10,880 nucleotides of DNA from the NCBI GenBank assembly GCA_028701435.1, contig JAQVQT010000053.1:1-10880 (forward strand), written 5' to 3'. The DNA comes from Smithellaceae bacterium (GTDB lineage: Bacteria; Desulfobacterota; Syntrophia; Syntrophales; Smithellaceae). Shown here piece after piece: positions 1 to 5,608 of this stretch (the stretch's first letter is position 1; every line of letters starts with the position of its first letter). The position numbers and the translations under genes are program-made. The notes under the pieces are model-generated. The model saw only the letters and a list, made by a program, of their open reading frames with translations, ran no database searches and was not told the DNA's origin.

Positions 1-634
1 CGTGCTGATTGCCGCCGTTCCGCCGGCCGTCGCGGTCATTCCCTTTACCGTCATTCTCAAAGGCGATCTTTCCTGGACGCTGTCGGGGACGGTGGCCTCA
101 TATCTGGCGGCCCTGCTGATCATGCCTCTGATGTTTCTGATCTGGATCGGGACGGCGTTTGCCGATCCGTACAAACTGATTCGGATCATGCTGCTTTTGA
201 TCGTTTTGCCTTTGATCTTGTCCCGATTGATTCTTTACTGGAACTGGCAGGATCGGATCGAGCCGTTTCGCGGCCTGTTGACGGATTGGGGATTTTTTGT
301 CGTTTTGTATTCCATGATCGGCATCAACCGGGATCTGATCTTTTCGCAACCGATGATGATTGCGCCGGTCGCGCTGGTGGTTTTGGCTTCCACGTTCGGT
401 CTGGGGTTTGTGGTGGAGAAGGCCGGTGTTTTTCTGAAGAAGGATCCCCGGCGCATCGTCAGCCTGATCCTTCTGGGTACGCTCAAAAATCAGGGAATCG
501 CCGGCGGCCTTGCCATTGCGCTGTTTGAGAAGGAGGCGGCCCTGCCTTCGGCCGTGTACAGCGTCTTCATGATCGTTTATATCCTGTGGCTGGACCTGCG
601 CCATCAGAAACGAACGCGCCGCCTGACGGCATAG
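1..634 (+). CDS. BASS-like (bile acid:sodium symporter superfamily) membrane transporter, C-terminal part
   Basis: The gene is open at the left edge: the first full codon is at 2 and the true start lies outside the window. About 210 residues remain, ending in TAG at 632-634. The protein is very hydrophobic, with about six membrane segments (roughly residues 1-20, 28-50, 58-79, 93-109, 117-138 and 178-197 of the visible part). The stretch LLGTLKNQGIAGGLA (about 157-171), followed by ALPSAVYSVFMIVY, resembles the conserved C-terminal region of BASS/ACR3-type secondary transporters, where an N-Q/N-G-LA motif and an acidic-AALP-A-S pattern precede the last helix. Such proteins are inner-membrane carriers that move organic anions, usually with sodium. 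The substrate cannot be told from this piece. The tail is short and basic, as expected for a cytoplasmic C-terminus. Upstream neighbours are unknown. Family assignment is by motif memory only; another secondary carrier of similar fold is possible. Confidence 0.66.
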   Translation, partial: VLIAAVPPAVAVIPFTVILKGDLSWTLSGTVASYLAALLIMPLMFLIWIGTAFADPYKLIRIMLLLIVLPLILSRLILYWNWQDRIEPFRGLLTDWGFFVVLYSMIGINRDLIFSQPMMIAPVALVVLASTFGLGFVVEKAGVFLKKDPRRIVSLILLGTLKNQGIAGGLAIALFEKEAALPSAVYSVFMIVYILWLDLRHQKRTRRLTA

Positions 635-648
635 TCTGCCGTAGGCGG
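619..648. terminator. Hairpin between convergent genes, candidate bidirectional terminator
   Basis: Positions 619-624 (CCGCCT) pair with 643-648 (AGGCGG), and 626-631 (ACGGCA) pair with 637-642 (TGCCGT). A single bulged G lies at 625 and the loop is 632-636. The result is a 12-bp GC-rich stem. It straddles the stop codon of the upstream transporter, whose TAG sits in the loop, and lies just 3' of the convergent minus-strand hydrolase gene. Neither side has a real run of U, so it is either a weak intrinsic terminator or a 3'-end stabiliser that serves both transcripts. Confidence 0.5.
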
Positions 649-655
649 GGCGTCT

Positions 656-1369
656 CTATCGGCGCGGCTGATAGTGGACCAGCACGGCTTTCAAAAGCGA
701 CGCACTGTGACCCAGTTGCCCGAAGGCTTCCTCTTTCGTCAACGTGCGGTTTTCCGCGCGCAGCCGATACCCCAGGCGGCGGCTGAGATTGGCGATTCGG
801 GCGATTTCCCGCGCCAGGTCCGCCTCGAAATCTTCCGCGCTTAACCGGATCTCGTACATTTGGGCGGTAATCTTGTCCATTTCGTTCCAGATGGTATTCT
901 CCACGACGCCGTCGGTGGCGCTGTGCCATGTCTTGTTGTAGTCATCGTATGGAACGTTGTGCAGCGGCTGAGACAGGTCGCCGATGTAGTGCGCGCAGTA
1001 GTCAAGATGGTATTCGGCGTACTTGCCCGACTGGACGGTCTTGTCGTAGGCCCTGAGCGACGCGATAATCGCCCCGTACACATGGCCTTCGGAATCCATC
1101 AACTTGTTCCTCTGATTGTAACGCCCGACCTGATCCATCACCATCCGGACGGTGACTTCCGCTTCCGCGTTGTTGTTGTACCAGTGATTGTACTCTTCGA
1201 TGTTGCCGGCCTTGATCTTGGCCAGATCGGGGCCCGCCGCGTTGTACCAGGACGTGCGCCCGGCGGCTTTGGCGATCATCAGGTGCGTCTTGTCGTGCCA
1301 GGCCCATGCCTGTGCGGCAAAAAACAGCAGAGCGAAAACAATGAGGATTTTGAAGAAGAGCCGTTTCAT
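656..1369 (-). CDS. Exported zinc-dependent S1/P1-nuclease / phospholipase C-like hydrolase
   Basis: This is a 237-residue precursor. Residues 1-23 form a signal peptide (KR, a hydrophobic core, then AWA) with likely cleavage directly before W24. In the S1/P1 nuclease and bacterial phospholipase C fold, the N-terminal Trp of the mature enzyme itself binds zinc, and here the mature protein would begin WHDKTH. The motif H127-x3-D131-x5-H137 (HYIGDLSQPLH) is the family hallmark. H149-x3-D153 follows and matches the next pair of zinc ligands; H29 and H96 are further candidates. The reaction would be phosphodiester hydrolysis, of nucleic acid 3' ends or phospholipid headgroups, in the periplasm or outside the cell. 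The HxxxD spacing of the last pair looks more nuclease-like than PLC-like, but the protein is short for a classical nuclease. It is the last gene of a minus-strand operon, 25 bp after the permease, with a modest AAGGA about 11 bases upstream of the ATG. Fold is well supported; substrate is open. Confidence 0.78.
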   Translation of the reverse strand: MKRLFFKILIVFALLFFAAQAWAWHDKTHLMIAKAAGRTSWYNAAGPDLAKIKAGNIEEYNHWYNNNAEAEVTVRMVMDQVGRYNQRNKLMDSEGHVYGAIIASLRAYDKTVQSGKYAEYHLDYCAHYIGDLSQPLHNVPYDDYNKTWHSATDGVVENTIWNEMDKITAQMYEIRLSAEDFEADLAREIARIANLSRRLGYRLRAENRTLTKEEAFGQLGHSASLLKAVLVHYQPRR

Positions 1370-1394
1370 GGGAGTTCTTTTCCTTGCCTAATGT

Positions 1395-2162
1395 TTATTT
1401 CATCCGGCTGAACATGACGCTGCCGACGATGAGCATGACCGAGGCAAAAAGGGTGATGATTCCCAGATCGACCCAGAATGGATAACGGTTCATCCCCAGC
1501 AGCGCTCCGCGGACGCCGTCCACCGTATAGCTCAGCGGGTTGAGTTTGACAAGGCCCGTCAGCCAGGAGGGCAGTCTTTCATCCAGCGGAAAAAGCGCGC
1601 CGGACAGGAAGAAGAGGGGGAACACCAGAAAGGCGGAAATAACCTGAAACCCTTCCAGACTTTCCAGAAGCGATCCCAGGGCCAGGCCCAGCGACACCAG
1701 CGCAATGGACGTGACCAGCAGAATCAAGAGCGCCTGCGGTATGCCCCGAAGATCCACGGCGGGGAACAAAAAAGAAAAAGAAAAAAGGATGATCACTTGC
1801 AGAAGCACGTCGGTGCAGCCGCCGAGAACTTTACCGAAAAAGATGCTGATGCGCGCCACGGGGGCGACGAGGACGGCCTTGAGAACGTCCAACTTGCGGT
1901 CCCAGACAATATACAGTCCGAAAAAAACAGAGCCGAAAATGACCGACATGGTCAGAATGCCGGGGTAAATATAGTCGCGGTAATGGACGTTTTCCACGGA
2001 GAGGCTTGCGCCGATGCCGCTGCCGAAGAGGAAAAGCCAGATCAGCGGCTGAACAATGCTGGATATGATCCGGCTTTTTTCCCGCCAAAAGACCTTGAAT
2101 TCCCGCCACCAGACGGCGGATATGCCCATCAGCTCTCTTTGCAGAAGCCGGGAAGGATTCAT
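1395..2162 (-). CDS. ABC-2 type transporter permease (DrrB/NodJ-like)
   Basis: This is a 255-residue inner-membrane protein with about six membrane segments (roughly residues 33-52, 66-86, 115-135, 143-165, 174-194 and 231-251). The amphipathic N-terminal segment (WWREFKVFWREKSR, about 18-31) and the stretch FPLFFLSGALFPL...LNPLSYTVDGVRG (about 181-219) are typical of ABC-2 exporters of the daunorubicin/NodJ class. It would form the membrane channel of an exporter with the ATPase encoded just upstream. The ATG at 2162 is chosen because it follows an AGGGAG ribosome site by 8 bases. An in-frame ATG at 2216 would add 18 poorly conserved, non-membrane residues and overlap the ATPase gene by about 50 bp. 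The ATPase stop TGA lies 4 bases before the chosen start, so the two are very probably translationally coupled. The exported substrate cannot be inferred; drugs, lipids and polysaccharides are all known for this class. Confidence 0.9.
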   Translation of the reverse strand: MNPSRLLQRELMGISAVWWREFKVFWREKSRIISSIVQPLIWLFLFGSGIGASLSVENVHYRDYIYPGILTMSVIFGSVFFGLYIVWDRKLDVLKAVLVAPVARISIFFGKVLGGCTDVLLQVIILFSFSFLFPAVDLRGIPQALLILLVTSIALVSLGLALGSLLESLEGFQVISAFLVFPLFFLSGALFPLDERLPSWLTGLVKLNPLSYTVDGVRGALLGMNRYPFWVDLGIITLFASVMLIVGSVMFSRMK

Positions 2163-2166
2163 CGTT

Positions 2167-3144
2167 TCATCTCCCTCTCTGCTGGTGCCGGGCCACGGTT
2201 TCCACCCAGCTTTCACCGCGGGCCGCGTCGTCCTCGCGGATGTCGCGGCCGGTGAGTTTCATGAAGACATCGTTTAAGGTCGGTTTTCTCATTTCCACGC
2301 TTTTTACCCCGGAGATCAGCGGCAGCAGTTGTGCAAGATGCAGGTGCGCTGATTTCATGGTCGCTTCCATGACGCCGTCAACCATCCTGACCGAGGATAC
2401 ATAAGAAAGCGACCGGATGCGATCCAGAGGAGGCGATTCCGCGCTGACGGCTACGATGTCTCCTCCCAGGGAATCGATCATGTTTTGCGGCGTGTCCAGA
2501 GCGATGATTTTTCCCTGGTCAATGATGCCGACGCGGCCGCACACCTGCTGGGCTTCTTCCATGTAGTGCGTGGTGAGGACCACGGTGGTGTTTTCTTTTC
2601 GCGCCGTCTGGCGGATGTATTCCCAGACGCGGGCGCGCGTCTGCGGGTCCAGGCCCAGTGTCGGTTCGTCCAGAAACAACACGGCCGGGCGGTGCAGAAG
2701 GCCTCGCGCCAGCTCGAGCCTTCGCCGCATGCCGCCGGAATAGGTCCGGGTCAGATCGTCGGCCCGGTCCTTCAGATCGACCAGCGCCAGCATTTCATCA
2801 ATCCAGAGGCCGCGCACGCCCGCCGGTATCCCGTAAAGGCGCGCGTGAAGCTGAAGGTTTTCCCGGCCGGTGAGAATCGTGTCCAGCGTCGGGTCCTGAA
2901 AGACGATGCCGACGTTTCGCCGCACCTGCGTCGGCGACGCCGCGACATCAAAGCCCGCGACGACGCCGCGGCCGGAGGTGGGGCGGATGATGGTGCAGAG
3001 CATTCCGATGGTGGTGGTTTTTCCGGCGCCGTTCGGGCCCAGCAGTCCGAAGATTTCTCCCTGCTCAATCGACAGATCGATGCCGCGGACAGCCTGGATC
3101 TTGCCGAAGGTTTTCGTCAGGGATCGGGTTTCGATAACGGCCAT
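2167..3144 (-). CDS. ABC transporter ATP-binding protein (DrrA-like exporter ATPase)
   Basis: This 325-residue cytoplasmic ATPase drives the adjacent ABC-2 permease. All core motifs are intact: Walker A GPNGAGKT (36-43), Q-loop Q83 (VFQDP), signature YSGGM (135-139), Walker B VLFLDE (155-160) with catalytic E160, D-loop GLD (164-166) and switch H193 (TTHYMEEA). The segment beyond about 225, ending PTLNDVFMKLTGRDIRED, matches the C-terminal extension of DrrA-type exporter ATPases. A charged tail of about 25 residues follows. One ATPase plus one permease implies a homodimer of each, an exporter rather than an importer. The start ATG at 3144 gives the usual N-terminus (VIETRSLTKTFG), but no good Shine-Dalgarno precedes it. 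The gene lies 33 bp after the aldehyde dehydrogenase, and an 11-codon open frame bridges the gap, so expression probably depends on coupling. The ATPase family is very secure; the cargo is unknown. Confidence 0.95.
   Translation of the reverse strand: MAVIETRSLTKTFGKIQAVRGIDLSIEQGEIFGLLGPNGAGKTTTIGMLCTIIRPTSGRGVVAGFDVAASPTQVRRNVGIVFQDPTLDTILTGRENLQLHARLYGIPAGVRGLWIDEMLALVDLKDRADDLTRTYSGGMRRRLELARGLLHRPAVLFLDEPTLGLDPQTRARVWEYIRQTARKENTTVVLTTHYMEEAQQVCGRVGIIDQGKIIALDTPQNMIDSLGGDIVAVSAESPPLDRIRSLSYVSSVRMVDGVMEATMKSAHLHLAQLLPLISGVKSVEMRKPTLNDVFMKLTGRDIREDDAARGESWVETVARHQQRGR
2171..2176 (-). promoter_or_regulatory. Ribosome binding site that sets the permease start
   Basis: On the minus strand AGGGAG lies 8 bases upstream of the ATG at 2162-2160, inside the last codons of the ATPase gene. 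The alternative upstream ATG at 2216 has no comparable site that I could see, so this site decides the start. Confidence 0.65.
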
Positions 3145-3148
3145 ATCG

Positions 3149-3181
3149 TTAGGGTTCCGGAGATTTTTCTTTACGCATCAT
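3149..3181 (-). other. Ten-residue mini-ORF bridging aldehyde dehydrogenase and ATPase genes
   Basis: On the minus strand the aldehyde dehydrogenase stop (TGA, 3180-3178) overlaps an ATG at 3181-3179. That ATG opens a ten-residue frame (MMRKEKSPEP) ending TAA at 3151-3149, four bases before the ATPase ATG. Because the ATPase lacks a clear ribosome site, this frame may keep terminating ribosomes close to its start. It may equally be chance; there is no sign of a conserved peptide. Confidence 0.3.
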
Positions 3182-4557
3182 TTTATCCATTTCAGAATCA
3201 GCCGCATCATTCTGCCCCGGTAAGGCTTGGCGATATCCACGATATCCGTCCGGTTGTAGCTGCGCAGGATGCTTTTGGTGTGGGAAAACGTTTCAAAACT
3301 GTATTTGCCGTGGTAGCGGCCCAGACCGCTGGGCCCCACGCCGCCGAACGGCAGGTGATGGGACACGATGTGCATGATGGTGTTGTTGACGGCTCCGCCG
3401 CCGAACGAGGTTTCCCGAATGATCTTTCTGCGGACGGCCTTGTCGTTGACAAACATATACAAGGCAAGCGGCTTGGGCCTTTCGTTGATCCGGCGAATCG
3501 CGTCGTCCAGATCGGAATATGGAAGGACCGGAAGCAGCGGGCCGAAGATTTCATCCTGCATGACGGGATCGTTCCAGTCCGCCGGGCTCAGCACGGTGGG
3601 CTCGATGTAGCGTGAGGCGGCGTCGGTTTTGCCGCCGTACACCACCTTGTTTTTGTCCAGAAGCGCCGTCAGGCGTTCAAAGTGCCGTTCGTTGATGATC
3701 CGGCAGTAGCGCGGATGCGTTGAAGCGTCCCGGCCGTAAAATTTTTCGATCACTTTCGCCAGTTCTTCCAAAAAGGCGTCCCGAATGGATTCGTGCGCCA
3801 GAACATAATCCGGCGCGATGCAGGTCTGCCCCGCATTGAGAAATTTTCCCCAGCTGATCCGGCTCGCCGCTGTTTGAAGATTTGCCGTCTGGTGAACCAT
3901 GGCGGGGCTTTTGCCGCCCAGCTCCAGCGTCAGCGGGGTCAGGTTTTTGGCTGCCGCCGCCATGACCGACTTCCCGACGGGAACGCTGCCCGTAAAAAAG
4001 ATATAATCGACGGGCAATTCCAGAAGCGCCTTCGTTTCGGGAGCTCCCCCCTGAACGACGCAAATGTATTCCGGGGGAAACGCGGCGCGGATGATTTTTT
4101 CCAGGATGGCCGCTGTGTGCGGCGAAATTTCCGAAGGTTTCAAAATCGCCGTGTTGCCCGCGGCGATCGCGCCGACCAGCGGCAGGATCAAAAGCTGAAA
4201 AGGATAATTCCAGGGCGCGATGATCAGCGCCACGCCGTAGGGCTCTTTATAAATATAGCTTTTGGACGGTCTCATGAAAAACGGGGTCTGGACCTTCTCC
4301 CGCGCCGCCCAGTCGCTCACATTTCCAATCGCCAGTTTGATTTCGGTGTACACGCCGGAAATTTCCGTTGCGTAGGCATCGGTGGCCTCCTTGCGCAGAT
4401 CTTCATACACGGCGGCGAGAATTTCCTTTTCATGATCGCTGATGACCGCTTTAAGCTTTTTCAGCGAAGCTATGCGAAAGGGAATGCTTCGGGTTTCCCC
4501 CGATCGGAAAAAGACCTTTTGTGACTGAAATAACTTGTTCATCGCGGATGGTTCCAT
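3178..4557 (-). CDS. Aldehyde dehydrogenase, class 3 (ALDH3/FALDH- or coniferyl-aldehyde-type)
   Basis: This 459-residue protein, about the usual length for class 3, oxidises an aldehyde to a carboxylic acid with NAD(P)+. Visible catalytic parts are PWNYP with N117, the cofactor loop FTGSVPVGK (188-196), the general base E212 in LELGGKSP, the nucleophile C246 in GQTCIAPDY, and EIFGP (336-340). PFGGVGPSGLGRYHGK (403-418) and FETFSHTKS are typical class-3 C-terminal motifs. The end is basic and amphipathic (RMMRLILKWIK), which could bind the membrane as in fatty-aldehyde dehydrogenases. Long-chain or aromatic aldehydes are therefore likely substrates, but this is inference. The start at 4557 is backed by GGGAGG (4565-4570) 7 bases upstream; a second ATG at 4542 would lose five residues. 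It is the first gene of a four-gene minus-strand operon, driven by a near-consensus promoter 55 bases upstream and divergent from the CoA-isomerase gene. Confidence 0.93.
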   Translation of the reverse strand: MEPSAMNKLFQSQKVFFRSGETRSIPFRIASLKKLKAVISDHEKEILAAVYEDLRKEATDAYATEISGVYTEIKLAIGNVSDWAAREKVQTPFFMRPSKSYIYKEPYGVALIIAPWNYPFQLLILPLVGAIAAGNTAILKPSEISPHTAAILEKIIRAAFPPEYICVVQGGAPETKALLELPVDYIFFTGSVPVGKSVMAAAAKNLTPLTLELGGKSPAMVHQTANLQTAASRISWGKFLNAGQTCIAPDYVLAHESIRDAFLEELAKVIEKFYGRDASTHPRYCRIINERHFERLTALLDKNKVVYGGKTDAASRYIEPTVLSPADWNDPVMQDEIFGPLLPVLPYSDLDDAIRRINERPKPLALYMFVNDKAVRRKIIRETSFGGGAVNNTIMHIVSHHLPFGGVGPSGLGRYHGKYSFETFSHTKSILRSYNRTDIVDIAKPYRGRMMRLILKWIK

Positions 4558-4564
4558 TCCTGCG

Positions 4565-4570
4565 CCTCCC
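4565..4570 (-). promoter_or_regulatory. Strong ribosome binding site of the aldehyde dehydrogenase
   Basis: On the minus strand GGGAGG lies 7 bases upstream of the ATG at 4557, an optimal spacing. It favours this start over the in-frame ATG at 4542. Confidence 0.65.
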
Positions 4571-4618
4571 GGGAATGATGTGGAAGATCTGAAAACACCT
4601 CACTGTCCATGCGGATGA

Positions 4619-4647
4619 ACTATAAGCGCATGGCGTCTGCGTGTCAA
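4619..4647 (-). promoter_or_regulatory. Sigma-70-type promoter of the aldehyde dehydrogenase operon
   Basis: On the minus strand TTGACA (4647-4642) is followed after exactly 17 bases by TATAGT (4624-4619), matching the sigma-70 consensus at 11 of 12 positions. The predicted transcript starts near 4612 and gives a leader of about 55 bases to the ATG at 4557. Its -35 box lies 57 bp from that of the divergent promoter. Confidence 0.75.
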
Positions 4648-4704
4648 GCGAAAGCCCCATACTCCTCTCGCATCGCTCGTTGCTTCTTGATCGTCAGTTT
4701 GGCA

Positions 4705-4733
4705 TTGACATCCGGCGGTGTTTTGCCTACAGT
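4705..4733 (+). promoter_or_regulatory. Sigma-70-type promoter of the CoA-isomerase / PAS-LuxR operon
   Basis: TTGACA (4705-4710) is followed after exactly 17 bases by TACAGT (4728-4733), a perfect -35 and a 4-of-6 -10. Transcription should start near 4740, leaving a leader of about 50 bases that carries GGAGG (4776-4780), ten bases before the ATG at 4791. The 57 bp between the two divergent -35 boxes (4648-4704) is the natural place for an operator. I saw no clear palindrome in it. Confidence 0.7.
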
Positions 4734-4790
4734 CCATGCTGCAAAACGGGGAACCGTTATTTCAAAAAAACCAACGGAGGAAAGTGAGCC

Positions 4791-5579
4791 ATGGGGGAGC
4801 TGACCGTCGAACGCAAGGGCAATGTAGAGGTCGTCACACTGAACCGCCCGGAGGTCATGAACGCGCTGACATTCGACATGGTGCAGGGACTGGGAGATCT
4901 CTTTGAGGCGGCGCAGGCCGACGACGATATCCGTGCGCTTGTCCTGACCGGCGCCGGAAAAGCGTTTTCCACCGGCGCCGATCTCACCGGAAAGGGCAGC
5001 GCCAGGAAAGACGCCCATACGCCCCTGGGCATGCGCATCTCCACGTTCGGCTACTCGCGGATGGTGAACGCCATCTGGTCGCTGGAAAAGCCTGTGGTAT
5101 GCGCCGTCAACGGCACCGCGGCGGGCGCCAGCTGCAATCTGGCCCTGTCCTGCGATTTGGTCCTGGCCGCCGACACGGCAAAGTTTATTCAGGTGTTTGT
5201 GCGGCGGGGGCTGATCCCCGACGGAGGCGGCACCTACTTCCTGCCCCGGCTGGTGGGGCTTCCCAGGGCGAAGCAGCTCATGCTGCTGGGCGAGGATTTG
5301 CCCGCTTCCAGGGCGCTGGAATGGGGACTCATATACAGCGTTGTGCCCGCGGACAAACTGATGGATGAAGCCATGGAGATGGCCGAGCGGCTCGCCGCCG
5401 GACCCACCCGGGCGATCGGCATGATCAAGAGCATGCTGAACCGGTCGCTGGAGTCCGACCTCGCGGCGGCGCTGGAGCGCGAGGCCTCGCTGCAGGGGAT
5501 CGCCGCAGGAACCGGCGACTTCATCGAGGGCGTCATGTCTTTTCTGGAGAAGCGTCCGCCCGCATTCAAGGGCCGTTGA
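4791..5579 (+). CDS. Enoyl-CoA hydratase/isomerase family protein, PaaG-like
   Basis: This 262-residue crotonase-fold protein is of normal length. The oxyanion-hole segments are AFSTGADL (58-65) and GTAAGASCNLALSCDL (108-123). Aligned to classical enoyl-CoA hydratase, both catalytic glutamates are missing: N116 takes the place of the first (the CELAMMCD site) and F136 the second. An aspartate, D144 in LIPDGGGT, instead occupies the position used by PaaG-type isomerases. The ending (KRPPAFKGR) and the LLG...A.EWG.I..VV region also recall PaaG. Double-bond isomerisation or epoxyphenylacetyl-CoA-type isomerisation in the cytoplasm is thus more likely than hydration. The 57-residue spacing and the subunit fold are intact, so it is not a broken gene. 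It starts at 4791 behind GGAGG with a slightly long 10-base spacer. It is followed 29 bp later by the PAS-LuxR gene on the same strand, probably in one operon. Fold certain; exact CoA ester unknown. Confidence 0.9.
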   Translation: MGELTVERKGNVEVVTLNRPEVMNALTFDMVQGLGDLFEAAQADDDIRALVLTGAGKAFSTGADLTGKGSARKDAHTPLGMRISTFGYSRMVNAIWSLEKPVVCAVNGTAAGASCNLALSCDLVLAADTAKFIQVFVRRGLIPDGGGTYFLPRLVGLPRAKQLMLLGEDLPASRALEWGLIYSVVPADKLMDEAMEMAERLAAGPTRAIGMIKSMLNRSLESDLAAALEREASLQGIAAGTGDFIEGVMSFLEKRPPAFKGR

Positions 5580-5608
5580 CTTCGGGCGGTCTTCCACACG
5601 GTTGCCAT

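Noticed and set aside
2163..2216. An upstream in-frame start giving an 18-residue longer permease
   Set aside because: The extension overlaps the ATPase gene, lacks a visible ribosome site and adds non-family residues; the ATG at 2162 has a well-placed AGGGAG.
2485..3615. A 376-codon open frame on the plus strand across the ATPase and aldehyde dehydrogenase
   Set aside because: It is antisense to two genes with intact catalytic motifs, its translation is low-complexity and R/H/G/A/D-rich, and it crosses a gene boundary. This is typical of a shadow frame in GC-rich DNA.
3793..4524. A 243-codon open frame on the plus strand opposite the aldehyde dehydrogenase
   Set aside because: The sense gene carries all ALDH catalytic motifs; this frame has none.
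4644..5597. A 317-codon open frame on the minus strand across the CoA-isomerase and the divergent promoters
   Set aside because: Its translation is rich in G, Q, R and H and has no recognisable domain, and it runs over both promoters. The opposite frame is a well-conserved crotonase.
5576..5608. A TTG start for the PAS-LuxR gene overlapping the CoA-isomerase stop
   Set aside because: It adds 11 residues with no domain value; the coiled coil begins at the ATG at 5609. The call remains somewhat uncertain because neither start has a good ribosome site.
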